From Saccharopolyspora erythraea (GTDB lineage: Bacteria > Actinomycetota > Actinomycetes > Mycobacteriales > Pseudonocardiaceae): a DNA stretch of 64,000 bases. The stretch's first letter is position 1. Every line of letters starts with the position of its first letter. Positions 37,796 to 46,445 of the stretch are shown one piece after another. The stretch spans positions 7,381,411 through 7,445,410 of the forward strand of contig NZ_CP054839.1 in assembly GCF_018141105.1 (NCBI RefSeq), in the 5' to 3' direction. The notes under the pieces were generated by a model. That model worked only from the letters and a program-made list of their open reading frames with translations. It did no database searches and had not been told where the DNA came from. The position numbers and the translations under genes were made by a program.

Positions 37796-40035
37796 CCGCC
37801 ACCACCGACCGGGTAGGTGACCGGATCGAGCTCGCCATCGGCGGTATGACCTGCGCCTCCTGCGCCGCCCGGGTGGAGCGCAAGCTCAACAGGATCGAGG
37901 GCGTGCAGGCGACCGTCAACTACGCCACCGAGAAGGCCAACGTCGAGTTCCCCGACACCGTCACGCCCGACGACCTCGTCGAGGCGGTCGAGAAGGCCGG
38001 CTACACCGCGACGCTCCCGCGCCCGCAGGAGCCCGAGCAAGCCGGCGAGGAGCCTCAGGACCACGAGCACGACGCGCTGCGCACCCGGCTGATCGTCAGC
38101 GCGGTGCTGTCGGTCCCGGTGATCCTGATGGCCATGGTGCCGCCGCTGCAGTTCACCAACTGGCAGTGGCTGTCGCTGACGCTGGCCGCGCCGGTGGTCG
38201 TCTGGGGCGCGCTGCCGTTCCACCGCGCGACCTGGACCAACCTCCGCCACGGCGCCGCGACCATGGACACCCTCATCTCCATGGGCACCCTGGCCGCGCT
38301 GGCGTGGTCGCTCTACGCCCTGTTCTTCGGCACCGCGGGGCAGCCGGGCATGACGCACGGCTTCGAGCTGACCGTCGAGCGCTCCGCCGGGAGCGGCAAC
38401 ATCTACCTGGAGGTCGCGGCCGGGGTCACCACCTTCATCCTCGCCGGGCGCTACTTCGAGGCGCGGTCCAAGCGCCGGGCCGGCGCCGCCCTGCGGGCGC
38501 TGCTGGAGATGGGCGCCAAGGACGTCGCCGTGCTGCGGGACGGCCGCGAGGAGCGCATCCCGACCGGCCGGCTCGCGGTCGGCGACAGGTTCGTGGTGCG
38601 CCCCGGGGAGAAGATCGCCACCGACGGCGTGATCGAGGACGGCAGCTCGGCGGTCGACGCCAGCATGCTCACCGGCGAGTCGGTGCCGGTGGAGGTCGCA
38701 CCCGGCGACACCGTCGTCGGCGCGACCGTGAACGCCGGCGGCCGGCTGGTGGTGCGGGCGACCCGGGTCGGCTCCGACACCCAGCTCGCGCAGATGGCCA
38801 AGCTCGTCGAGGACGCCCAGACCGGCAAGGCCGCCGTGCAGCGGCTGGCCGACCGGGTGTCGGCGGTGTTCGTGCCGGTGGTGATCCTGCTGGCGTTCGC
38901 CACCCTGGGCTTCTGGCTGGGTTCGGGCGGCGAGGTGGCGGCGGCCTTCACCGCGGCGGTCGCAGTGCTGATCATCGCTTGCCCGTGCGCCCTCGGGCTC
39001 GCGACGCCGACCGCGCTGCTGGTCGGCACAGGCCGCGGCGCCCAGCTCGGCATCCTGATCAAGGGGCCGGAGGTCCTGGAGTCGACCCGCCGGATCGACA
39101 CCGTCGTGCTGGACAAGACCGGGACCGTCACCTCCGGGCAGATGTCGCTGACCGGCGTCGCGGTCGCAGGCGGCGAGACCGAGACCGAGGTGCTGCGCCT
39201 GGCCGGAGCCCTCGAGGACGCCTCCGAGCACCCGATCGCCAGGGCCATCGCGACCGGGGCCCGGGAGCGCGCGGGGTCGCTGCCCGAGGTGGAGAGCTTC
39301 ACCAACGCCGAGGGCCTGGGCGTGCACGGCGTGGTCGACGGGCACGCGGTGCTCGTCGGACGCGTCGCGCTGCTGGAGGAGTGGAGCGTCCGGCTGCCCA
39401 GCGACCTCGCCGAGGCCAAGGCCGCAGCCGAGTCGGAGGGCGCGACGGCGGTCGCGGTCGCCTGGGACGGGCTGGCCAGGGCGGTGCTGGTGGTGGCCGA
39501 CACCATCAAGCCGACCTCGGCGGAGGCGGTGCGCAGGCTGCGCGACCTCGGCCTCACCCCGATCCTGCTGACCGGCGACAACGAGGACTCCGCCCGCGCG
39601 GTCGCCGCGGAGGTCGGCATCGACGAGGTCATCGCCGAGGTGCTGCCCAAGGACAAGGTCGACGTGGTCGCCAGGCTGCAGAAGGAGGGCCGGGCGGTGG
39701 CGATGGTCGGCGACGGCGTGAACGACGCGGCGGCGCTGGCCACCGCCGACCTCGGGCTCGCGATGGGGACCGGCACCGACGTGGCGATCGAGGCCGGGGA
39801 CCTGACGCTGGTGCGCGGTGACCTGCGGGCCGCCGCCGACGCGATCCGGCTCTCCCGGCGGACGCTGGGCACGATCAAGGGCAACCTGTTCTGGGCCTTC
39901 GCCTACAACGTCGGGGCGCTGCCGCTGGCCGCGGCGGGGCTGCTGAACCCGATGATCGCCGGGGCGGCGATGGCGTTCAGCTCGGTGTTCGTGGTGTCCA
40001 ACAGCCTGCGGCTGCGCGGCTTCCGGCCGTCCTGA
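37792..40035 (+). CDS. copA: Cu(I)-exporting P1B-type ATPase
   Basis: Pumps Cu(I) out of the cytosol. The 747-residue protein has one N-terminal HMA domain ([11 protein letters not shown]), eight transmembrane helices, the intramembrane CPC site ([14 protein letters not shown]), the phosphorylation loop DKTGTVTSG, the nucleotide-domain His-Pro motif SEHPIARA, and the hinge [10 protein letters not shown]. The last two helices carry [16 protein letters not shown] and [15 protein letters not shown], the Cu(I)-type Asn/Tyr and Met/Ser-Ser residues. It is third in the CsoR-controlled operon; the divergent second ATPase at 48856-51132 is its paralogue. Confidence 0.96.
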   Translation: MTATTDRVGDRIELAIGGMTCASCAARVERKLNRIEGVQATVNYATEKANVEFPDTVTPDDLVEAVEKAGYTATLPRPQEPEQAGEEPQDHEHDALRTRLIVSAVLSVPVILMAMVPPLQFTNWQWLSLTLAAPVVVWGALPFHRATWTNLRHGAATMDTLISMGTLAALAWSLYALFFGTAGQPGMTHGFELTVERSAGSGNIYLEVAAGVTTFILAGRYFEARSKRRAGAALRALLEMGAKDVAVLRDGREERIPTGRLAVGDRFVVRPGEKIATDGVIEDGSSAVDASMLTGESVPVEVAPGDTVVGATVNAGGRLVVRATRVGSDTQLAQMAKLVEDAQTGKAAVQRLADRVSAVFVPVVILLAFATLGFWLGSGGEVAAAFTAAVAVLIIACPCALGLATPTALLVGTGRGAQLGILIKGPEVLESTRRIDTVVLDKTGTVTSGQMSLTGVAVAGGETETEVLRLAGALEDASEHPIARAIATGARERAGSLPEVESFTNAEGLGVHGVVDGHAVLVGRVALLEEWSVRLPSDLAEAKAAAESEGATAVAVAWDGLARAVLVVADTIKPTSAEAVRRLRDLGLTPILLTGDNEDSARAVAAEVGIDEVIAEVLPKDKVDVVARLQKEGRAVAMVGDGVNDAAALATADLGLAMGTGTDVAIEAGDLTLVRGDLRAAADAIRLSRRTLGTIKGNLFWAFAYNVGALPLAAAGLLNPMIAGAAMAFSSVFVVSNSLRLRGFRPS

Positions 40036-40226
40036 CGCACTCGGCCCCGAGGAGCCCGGTTGTCCATTGTGGACTGCCGGGTTCACCGGCATCAGCCGCT
40101 CCACCTGCGGATTCGAGGCGATCGGCGAAGCGGGAGGGTTCCGGAGCAGCGGTACGGAGGTATCGTATCCACGACGGTTTGCACCGCAGGCGGACTTGCG
40201 GGCGCGGATGATCCAGGAGTTGAGAG
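40036..40226. other. Short intergenic region copA-csoR
   Basis: 191 bp without a gene. It contains TTGTCCATTGTGGACTG and GTATCGTATCC as possible promoter elements, but no clear CsoR box like those ahead of copZ. Confidence 0.4.
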
Positions 40227-40508
40227 ATGCGTGGTTACACCGAGGACAAGGAAGGCTACCTCAAGCGATTGCGCCGCATCGAGGGCCAGATCCGGGGCCT
40301 GCAGCGGATGATCGACGAGGACGAGTACTGCATCGACATCCTCACCCAGGTCGGCGCGGCTTCCAAGGCGCTGCAGGCGGTGTCGCTGGGGCTGATCGAG
40401 CAGCACCTCAAGCACTGCGTCGCCGAGGCGGTCACCGAGGGCGGCGCCGTGGCCGACGAGAAGCTGCGGGAGGCCAACGACGCGATCGTGCGGCTGGTCC
40501 GTTCATAG
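40227..40508 (+). CDS. csoR: Copper-sensing repressor CsoR
   Basis: A 93-residue all-helical DUF156-family repressor. The Cu(I) ligands follow the CsoR pattern Cys-His-Cys: Cys in DEYCIDIL, and His and Cys in EQHLKHCVAE, with the DNA-facing N-terminal KEGYLKRLRRIEGQIRGLQRM. AGGAG is 8-9 nt before the ATG. It lies just downstream of copA, and the two G/C-tract palindromes upstream of copZ are its likely operators. Confidence 0.94.
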   Translation: MRGYTEDKEGYLKRLRRIEGQIRGLQRMIDEDEYCIDILTQVGAASKALQAVSLGLIEQHLKHCVAEAVTEGGAVADEKLREANDAIVRLVRS

Positions 40509-40631
40509 CACCGGCGAGCCGGGGAATCGCAGCACACGCATCGCACCGGGCCGTCCGGCTGCCGCCGGGCCCCTGAGAAGTCCAGCCGAATCATCCGCGG
40601 AGCCGTCCCGACGGGTCCGGCTCCGCCCGCA

Positions 40632-41435
40632 TCATCCTCCGAGCAACCGCTGCCACCAGTTCGGTTCCCGCACGGCGTCCTCCTGGTCGAAGGCCGCGGG
40701 ATCGATGACGTCGGCGACGACGCACGTGATGTTGTCCGGGCCGCCGCCCTCGTTGGCCAGCTCGATCAGCCGCCGGCAGGCGTCCCCCGGCTCGGGCACG
40801 GTCCCGAGCACCTCCTGGATGTCGGCCGCGTGCAGCACCGCGGTTACGCCGTCCGAGCACAGCAGGTAGCGGTCGAACGGCCGGACCTCGCAGTAGGAGA
40901 GGTCCGGGACGGGTGACTCGCCGCTGCGCAGGGCCTGCGTCAGCAGCGATCGCCGCGGGTGCTCGGCGGCCTGCTCCTCGGTGATGCGGCCGGCGTCGAC
41001 CAGCTCCTGCACGAGCGTGTGATCGCGGGTGAGCTGGTGCAGCGCACCCTCGCGCAGCACGTACCCGCGGGAGTCGCCGACGTGGGCGAGCGCGAAGCGG
41101 GTGCCGTCCCAGACCAGTGTCGTGAGCGTGGTACCCATGTCCTTGAGCTCCGGGTTCCGCACGCCCAGGTTCGCCAGCCGCTGGCCGATCTCGGTCACCA
41201 CGTCCGAGAGCGCGTCGAGCAGGTCGATCCGCTGGGGGTCGAGGTCGCGGTCGAGGTCGGCGAGCACCTCGACGGCGATCGAGCTGGCCACCTCGCCGTG
41301 CGCGTGGCCGCCCATGCCGTCGGCGACGGCCAGCACGCGCGGACTGGCGTAGGCGGAGTCCTCGTTCAGCTGACGGCGGCGCCCCGGATCCGTTCCACTG
41401 GCGAAGCGGAGCACCAACGACTCGTTGTGCGTCAT
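40632..41435 (-). CDS. PP2C-type serine/threonine phosphatase
   Basis: A 267-residue Mg/Mn-dependent phosphatase. Motifs in order: RRQLNEDSAY, LAVADGMGGHAHGE, GTTLTTL, AHVGDSRGYVL, LCSDGVTAVL and GGPDNITCVVAD, which supply the metal Asp residues. No transmembrane segment is present, so unlike the PstP phosphatases it is soluble. Its ATG at 41435 is 84 bp from a divergent methyltransferase gene that is followed by a kinase gene, so it may oppose that kinase. It is convergent with csoR. Confidence 0.92.
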   Translation of the reverse strand: MTHNESLVLRFASGTDPGRRRQLNEDSAYASPRVLAVADGMGGHAHGEVASSIAVEVLADLDRDLDPQRIDLLDALSDVVTEIGQRLANLGVRNPELKDMGTTLTTLVWDGTRFALAHVGDSRGYVLREGALHQLTRDHTLVQELVDAGRITEEQAAEHPRRSLLTQALRSGESPVPDLSYCEVRPFDRYLLCSDGVTAVLHAADIQEVLGTVPEPGDACRRLIELANEGGGPDNITCVVADVIDPAAFDQEDAVREPNWWQRLLGG

Positions 41436-41519
41436 ACCCCCAGTGAATCATGCGGTGAACTGAGTTCACAAGCATTTCGGCCGTGGACCCGCTTGCTGAC
41501 TGCGGCTAGGGTGGGTCCA

Positions 41520-43304
41520 ATGAGCCAGGACGCCACCGTGAACGCGGGTGACATCGCGCGGTTGGTCGATGTCGGGCGCGCCGCGGTGAGCAACTGGCGG
41601 CGCCGCTACGACGACTTCCCGCGGCCCGTGGGCGGCACGAGCGCGAGCCCGCTGTTCTCCCTCCGCGAAGTCGAGGAGTGGCTCCGGCGCAACGGCAAGC
41701 CCTACCAGGTGCCGATGGCCGAACGCGCCTGGCAGCGGTTGCGGACGGCTTCCGACGACCTGCGACTGGGACGCCTGGTCGCGGACGCGGGAGCCTTCCT
41801 GCTGCGGCGGCGCGACTTCATGGTGCCAGGTTTCGACGGCGGCGTGGGCGACCCCGAGCTCGCGGAGCTGCTGACCGCGCTCGCCGACGAGCGCGGCGAG
41901 GCCGAGACCTTCGAGTTCCTCTGCGACCGCTACCGCGAGGCGCACTCCCGGCGGCTGGTCACCACGCCGGACGCGGTCGCCTCGCTCATGGTGCGGCTCT
42001 GCGAGGCCGAAGGCACCGTTTTCGACCCCGCGTGCGGACTCGGCACGCTGCTGCTCGCCGCTCCCGCGTCGCGCGCGCTCGGCCAGGAGGCCGACGGGCC
42101 GCACGCCGCGATCAGCGCCGCACGCCTGCTGCTGCGCGGGACCGATGCCGAGGTCGTGGCCGCCGACTCCCTCCGGGAGGACGGCTTCCGCGGGAGCACG
42201 GCCGACGCGGTGCTGTGCGACCCGCCGTTCAACGAACGCTCCTGGGGCCACGGCGAGCTGACCGGCGACCCGCGCTGGGAGTTCGGCATGCCACCGCGCG
42301 GGGAGCCCGAGCTCGCGTGGGTCCAGCACTGCCTCGCCCACGCCAGACCGGGCGCCCCGGTCGCGATCCTGATGCCGCCCGCCGCGGCCTCGCGCCGTCC
42401 GGGCAAGCGGATCCGCGGGAACCTGCTGCGCGCCGGAGCGCTGCGGGCGATCGTGACGCTGCCGGCGGGCGGGAACGACCTGTGGCTGCTGCGGCGTCCG
42501 GCACCCGGCGACCGCCCGCCCTCGCACCTGCTCCTGCTGGAGGCCGACGATCTGTCCTCGGTGGAGCCGGTGTGGGAACGCCACGCCGCCGAACCGGAAT
42601 CGGCAGGCACCCGCATCATCGACCTGCTCGACGACGACGTGGACCTGAGCCCGGCGGCGAACCGGCTGCGGCGGACCGGCCGCAGGCTCGGCCGCGACTT
42701 CGCCACCGCGCTGGAGGAGCTGCGCGGCGCCTCGCTGCCGCTGCCGGAGCTGGAGGTGCTGCCGGAACGCAGGTCGCTGCCGATCACCACGATCGGTGAG
42801 ATGGCCAAGGCGGGGCTGATCACCATCCGGCACGGCTCACCGCGAATGCCGCTCGGCGCGGGCGAAACCCCGGTGCTGACCGCCGACGACGTAGCGGGCA
42901 ACCACGCGCCGTCCGGCTGGACCACGGCCACCGACGGCATGGTCCCGCTGCACCCCGGCGACGTGGTGGCGACCGCGACCGGCGCCGCCAGGGTCGTCCG
43001 CGGCGACCAAGCGGTGCTGGGCCCGTACCTCACGCTCTACCGGGTCGACCGGGCGCAGGTCGACCCGGAGTACATCGCGGGCGCGCTGCGCTCGGCCGAC
43101 CCGCGCCCCGGCGCCGGGTCCAGCCGAGTCGACGCCAGGCGCACCAGGCTGCCGAGGCTTCCTCTGGAGGAGCAGCGGGCCTATGGCCGGGCCTTCGCCA
43201 GGCTCGCCGAGCTGGAGGACACCGCGCGGGAGACGGCCGAGCTGGCGGGCAGGCTGGCCCGGCTAGGCTTCGACGGGCTCCTCGACGGACGGCTGAGCCC
43301 CTGA
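41520..43304 (+). CDS. N6-adenine DNA methyltransferase with N-terminal HTH and C-terminal specificity-like region
   Basis: A 594-residue type-I-like methyltransferase without a partner HsdR or HsdS. The N-terminal 60 residues form an excisionase-like helix-turn-helix (DIARLVDVGRAAVSNWRRRY, LREVEEWL). The catalytic domain has SAM motif I TVFDPACGLGTLLLAA and motif IV LCDPPFNE, where Asp replaces the usual Asn. The C-terminal 190 residues (TTIGEMAKAGLITIRHG, GDVVATATGAARVV, LPRLPLEEQRAYGRAF) resemble an HsdS target-recognition unit with its coiled coil. ATG 41520 lies 8 bp after TAGGGT, so leaderless initiation is likely. A soluble kinase gene follows after 16 bp. Confidence 0.85.
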   Translation: MSQDATVNAGDIARLVDVGRAAVSNWRRRYDDFPRPVGGTSASPLFSLREVEEWLRRNGKPYQVPMAERAWQRLRTASDDLRLGRLVADAGAFLLRRRDFMVPGFDGGVGDPELAELLTALADERGEAETFEFLCDRYREAHSRRLVTTPDAVASLMVRLCEAEGTVFDPACGLGTLLLAAPASRALGQEADGPHAAISAARLLLRGTDAEVVAADSLREDGFRGSTADAVLCDPPFNERSWGHGELTGDPRWEFGMPPRGEPELAWVQHCLAHARPGAPVAILMPPAAASRRPGKRIRGNLLRAGALRAIVTLPAGGNDLWLLRRPAPGDRPPSHLLLLEADDLSSVEPVWERHAAEPESAGTRIIDLLDDDVDLSPAANRLRRTGRRLGRDFATALEELRGASLPLPELEVLPERRSLPITTIGEMAKAGLITIRHGSPRMPLGAGETPVLTADDVAGNHAPSGWTTATDGMVPLHPGDVVATATGAARVVRGDQAVLGPYLTLYRVDRAQVDPEYIAGALRSADPRPGAGSSRVDARRTRLPRLPLEEQRAYGRAFARLAELEDTARETAELAGRLARLGFDGLLDGRLSP

Positions 43305-43320
43305 TCTGGTGGGAGGCCGG

Positions 43321-44220
43321 ATGCTCATCGCCGATCGGTACGAGCTCGACGAGCTCCCCCTCGGCAAGGGCGGCATGGGCGCGGTCCACCGCGGCCACGA
43401 CCTGCACCTCGACCGCCGGGTGGCGGTGAAGTTCCTGCACCTGCCCGGCGGACCCGACGAGGAGCTGGAGCAGCGCTTCATCCGGGAGGCGCGCATCCTC
43501 GCCCGGCTCGAGCACGCGGGTGCGCCGACGCTCTACGACTTCGGGGCCTACGACCACCGCCTGTTCCAGGTGATGCAGTTCGTCGACGGCGTCACGGTGG
43601 CCGACCTGATCAGCGAGCACGGTCCGGTCCCGGTGCCGTGGGCGGCGGCGGTGGCCGCGCAGGCGTGCGCGGTGCTCTCGGCCGCCCACGCCCTGTCGAT
43701 CTGCCACCGCGACCTCAAGCCGACCAACCTGATGCTCTGCCCGGACGGGGCGGTCAAGGTGCTCGACTTCGGGCTCGCCGTGCTGCGAGACACCGACGTC
43801 GCGCAGTTCACCCGCGCCGGGCAGATCCTCGGCACGCCCGCGTACATGGCGCCGGAGCAGATCCAGCAGGGCGTCGCCGGGCCGCGCAGCGACCTCTACG
43901 CCCTGGGCTGCGTGCTGCACGAGATGCTGACCGGCAGGCAGCTGTTCACCGGCCCCACCGCCTACGCGGTCTTCGAGAAGCAGGTGAAGCAGGCCCCGCC
44001 ACCCGTGCACGGGGTGCCCGCGGAGCTCGACGACCTCGTGCAGGACCTGCTGGAGAAGGACCCCGAGGACCGGCTCGCCGACGCCGGCGCCCTCTACGAG
44101 CGCCTGCAGCCGTTCGCCGACGAGCTGCCGATGCTGCCGGGCTTCCTCGATCCCGCGTCGAGGCCGAGCCCGGGGCGGATGTACGCCCGCATCATCGGCC
44201 GCGTCCCCGGCGGGGCGTGA
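43321..44220 (+). CDS. Soluble Hanks-type serine/threonine kinase
   Basis: A 299-residue kinase consisting of just the catalytic domain plus a short tail: Gly-loop LGKGGMGAVHRG, VAVKFLH with the ATP Lys, Glu in REARILARLEH, catalytic HRDLKPTNLM, DFGLAVL, and GTPAYMAPEQ. No membrane helix, PASTA or other sensor domain is seen, unlike PknB-type kinases. GGGAGG is 4 nt before ATG 43321. It is co-directional with the methyltransferase (16-bp gap) and faces a divergent PP2C gene across it. Confidence 0.92.
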   Translation: MLIADRYELDELPLGKGGMGAVHRGHDLHLDRRVAVKFLHLPGGPDEELEQRFIREARILARLEHAGAPTLYDFGAYDHRLFQVMQFVDGVTVADLISEHGPVPVPWAAAVAAQACAVLSAAHALSICHRDLKPTNLMLCPDGAVKVLDFGLAVLRDTDVAQFTRAGQILGTPAYMAPEQIQQGVAGPRSDLYALGCVLHEMLTGRQLFTGPTAYAVFEKQVKQAPPPVHGVPAELDDLVQDLLEKDPEDRLADAGALYERLQPFADELPMLPGFLDPASRPSPGRMYARIIGRVPGGA

Positions 44221-44331
44221 ACCGCCTGCCGCCGAGGTTGCTCCGCAGTGGTGAACTCCTCAGCTTCGCAACGGCGGGAGCGGCCGGACGTCTCACGGAA
44301 CGAGTTTCCGAGACGATCACGGAGGGTCCCG

Positions 44332-44880
44332 ATGCGCAAGACCGCCTTCTACCTGACCACCACCGCCGCCGCTGCCGCGATGGCCCTGGCGGGCGCGGCC
44401 GGCGCCGCGCTGGCCTCCGCCCCGGCCGCCCCCGCGCAGCCCGCGCCGTGCGCCGCCGAGGAGGTCGCGGCCGACCTGAACGCCCAGCCCGGCGGCGGCA
44501 AGGCGATGCTCGTGCTCACCAACATCGGCAACCGTGCGTGCACTGTGGAGGGAGCGCCGGGCGTCGGCTTCCGCGCCGCCGACAACAGTGAGCTGCCGGT
44601 CAGCGTCGAGGCGGTGCCCCAGCCCGGCCCCGGCCGGCCGATCGAGCTCCTCCCGGGCCGCTCGGCGTTCGGCGGGATCAAGTGGACGCCCTGCGACAAG
44701 GCCGACCCGGTGTGCTGGGTGGCCACGACCGTCGAAATCACCTCGCCCGGCGCCGCCGCGCCCGTGGTGGCCGACTTCCACGGCGCCAACGGCGGTGACG
44801 AGCGCGTGACGGAGCTGCCGTTGTCCGCGGCCCAGGTCGGCACGCTGCAGCCGGTCAGCGACGGTGTGGTCGCCTGGTGA
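44332..44880 (+). CDS. Secreted DUF4232-type protein
   Basis: An exported 182-residue protein. The signal peptide (MRKTAFYLTTTAAAAAMALA, cleavage after an Ala-rich stretch) precedes a beta-sandwich domain with four Cys, probably two disulfides. Features such as MLVLTNIGNRACTVEGAPGVGF and LLPGRSAFGGIKWTPC are typical of the DUF4232 family of actinomycete secreted proteins. GGAGGG lies 5 nt upstream of the ATG. It is followed by a strong hairpin and probably forms its own unit. Function unknown. Confidence 0.85.
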   Translation: MRKTAFYLTTTAAAAAMALAGAAGAALASAPAAPAQPAPCAAEEVAADLNAQPGGGKAMLVLTNIGNRACTVEGAPGVGFRAADNSELPVSVEAVPQPGPGRPIELLPGRSAFGGIKWTPCDKADPVCWVATTVEITSPGAAAPVVADFHGANGGDERVTELPLSAAQVGTLQPVSDGVVAW

Positions 44881-44892
44881 CCTGACCGCTCC

Positions 44893-44929
44893 GCGGCGGA
44901 CGCGGGCCGCACGTGCCCGCGTCCGCCGC
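44893..44929 (+). terminator. Terminator-like hairpin after the DUF4232 gene
   Basis: A perfect 15-bp stem GCGGCGGACGCGGGC (44893-44907) / 44915-44929 with a 7-nt loop, 13 bp after the stop. No U tract. Confidence 0.75.
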
Positions 44930-45032
44930 TGTGCGCGCGTCGCGCCTTCTCGGAGCCTGTTTTGGTCTTTGAAGGCGCTTGGCCCACCCCCGCAACCGGC
45001 ACCGCTGACACGGCGAGTCCGAAGGCGGGCAC

Positions 45033-45368
45033 TCAGACGCGGGTGTTCTCCTTCACGCGCTCGTAGCGCTTTCCCCACTCCGCCAACGGGATCAGTGCGT
45101 CGTTGAGCGTGATGCCGAGCTCGGTGAGGGAATACTCCACCCGCAGTGGCATCTCGTAGTGCACCTCGCGCCGCACCAGGCCGTCGCGCTCCAGCTCCTT
45201 GAGCTGCTGGATCAGCACCTTCTCGGTGATCCCGGCGACCCGTCTGCGCAGTTCGCCGAAGCGCCGCCGCCCCGGGTTCAGCTCCCACAGGACCAGGACC
45301 TTCCACTTGCCCGCGATGGCGTCGAACACCGGCCCCAGTCCGCAGCTGTAGGGCTGGCGACCCTTCAT
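45033..45368 (-). CDS. HxlR-family regulator
   Basis: A 111-residue winged-helix MarR/HxlR-type regulator. The start at 45368 is fixed by GGGGAGG 6 nt upstream. The single domain shows CGLGPVFDAIAGKWKVLVLWELNPGRRRF, the recognition region GITEKVLIQQLKELERDGLV and the wing MPLRVEYSLTELG. Family members often respond to reactive aldehydes or redox stress; only one Cys (residue 9) is present. It is divergent from an NAD(P)-dependent reductase that it probably controls. Confidence 0.92.
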   Translation of the reverse strand: MKGRQPYSCGLGPVFDAIAGKWKVLVLWELNPGRRRFGELRRRVAGITEKVLIQQLKELERDGLVRREVHYEMPLRVEYSLTELGITLNDALIPLAEWGKRYERVKENTRV

Positions 45369-45401
45369 CCGATCCTCCCCTGACTTCCAGGTGCGTACCC
45401 C

Positions 45402-45432
45402 ACTTGCAAGTCGGTACTTGTCCAGGGTATTC
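45402..45432. promoter_or_regulatory. Reductase promoter overlapping an HxlR operator candidate
   Basis: Palindrome ACTTGCAAGT (45402-45411), flanked by GTACC (45395) and GGTAC (45413). For the reductase, TTGCAA (45404-45409), a 17-bp spacer and GTATTC (45427-45432) make a promoter. The palindrome covers the -35. Confidence 0.55.
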
Positions 45433-45503
45433 CCGCGCGACGACGATGGGCGCACGCCGGAAACCGTTGCGGCGCATGAAAATCTGGACCTCGGGAGCAC
45501 GAC

Positions 45504-46406
45504 ATGAACAACGGCTTCGCCGCGCCCGTGACCGTCGTCGGCCTGGGCCCCATGGGGTGCGCGCTCGCCGATGCGTTCCTGGCCGCGGGCCATCCCACCA
45601 CCGTCTGGAACCGGTCCGCGCACAAGGCCGACCCGCTGGTGGCCAAGGGCGCCGTGCGCGCCGCCACCGCCGCCGAGGCGCTGGCCGCGAGCGACCTGGT
45701 CGTCGTGTGCGTGGCGGACTACGCCGCGATGCGCGCGGCCCTCGACCGGACCGGCGCGGAGCTGTCCGGCAAGGTGCTGGTCAACCTCTGCTCAGGCACT
45801 CCGCGGGAGGCCCGCGAAGCGCTGACCTGGGCGACCGCGCACGGCGCCGGATACCTCGACGGCGCGATCATGGTGCCGGTGGAGGTCATCGGCACTCCGA
45901 GCTCGGTGGTCTTCTACAGCGGCGCGCGGGAGCCGTTCGACGCACACCGGAGCACGCTGGACGCCCTCGGGGGCGTCCCCCGGTACCTCGGGGACGACGC
46001 CGGGCTCGCCGTCCTGCACAACACCGCGCTGCTCGGCCTGATGTGGGCGACCGTGAACGGTTTCCTGCACGCCGCTGCCCTGGTCGAGTCGGCGGGAGTC
46101 GGGGTTGCCGACTTCGCGGAGACGGCGGTCGACTGGTTCCTTCCCTCGGTCATCGGGGAGATCCTGCGGGCCGAAGCGGCGCGGATCGACCGCGGAGAGT
46201 TCCCCGGAGACGGCGGAACTCTGGCGATGTGCCTGACCGCGATCGAGCACATCGTCCGGACCAGCCGCGACGCCGGGATCAGCGACGAGGTCCCGTCGCA
46301 GCTGAAGACGCTCGGTGACCGGGCCGTCGCGGCGGGCCACGGCGACGAGAACTACATGAGCCTGATCAAGGTCCTGCGGGTGCCATCGACAGGCGCGCAC
46401 CGCTGA
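45504..46406 (+). CDS. NAD(P)-binding beta-hydroxyacid dehydrogenase/imine reductase family protein
   Basis: A 300-residue oxidoreductase. N-terminal Rossmann fold VTVVGLGPMGCALADAFLAAGH with downstream VWNRSAHKAD (Asn-Arg-Ser, favouring NADPH), then VNLCSGTPREARE, and a long C-terminal helical domain. The position of the usual catalytic Lys in hydroxyacid dehydrogenases is occupied by non-Lys residues (HNTALLGLMWATVNGFLH), a feature of imine reductases. ATG 45504 has GGGAGCACG nearby. It is divergent from the HxlR gene and likely regulated by it. The substrate is unknown. Confidence 0.85.
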   Translation: MNNGFAAPVTVVGLGPMGCALADAFLAAGHPTTVWNRSAHKADPLVAKGAVRAATAAEALAASDLVVVCVADYAAMRAALDRTGAELSGKVLVNLCSGTPREAREALTWATAHGAGYLDGAIMVPVEVIGTPSSVVFYSGAREPFDAHRSTLDALGGVPRYLGDDAGLAVLHNTALLGLMWATVNGFLHAAALVESAGVGVADFAETAVDWFLPSVIGEILRAEAARIDRGEFPGDGGTLAMCLTAIEHIVRTSRDAGISDEVPSQLKTLGDRAVAAGHGDENYMSLIKVLRVPSTGAHR

Positions 46407-46445
46407 GCGGGAACCGCACCGCCACCGCTACCGACCTCCTTGGAG

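Noticed and set aside
37537-40104. Very long reverse-strand frame across copA
   Set aside because: It lies opposite a clear P1B-ATPase gene; the product is His/Arg/Gln/Val-rich with no domain, as expected for an antisense frame in high-GC DNA.
40632-44220. A Pgl or BREX phage-defence locus
   Set aside because: Kinase and methyltransferase are present, but there is no PglY-type ATPase, PglZ phosphatase, BrxA or BrxL gene, and the methyltransferase has a fused specificity-like region unlike PglX.
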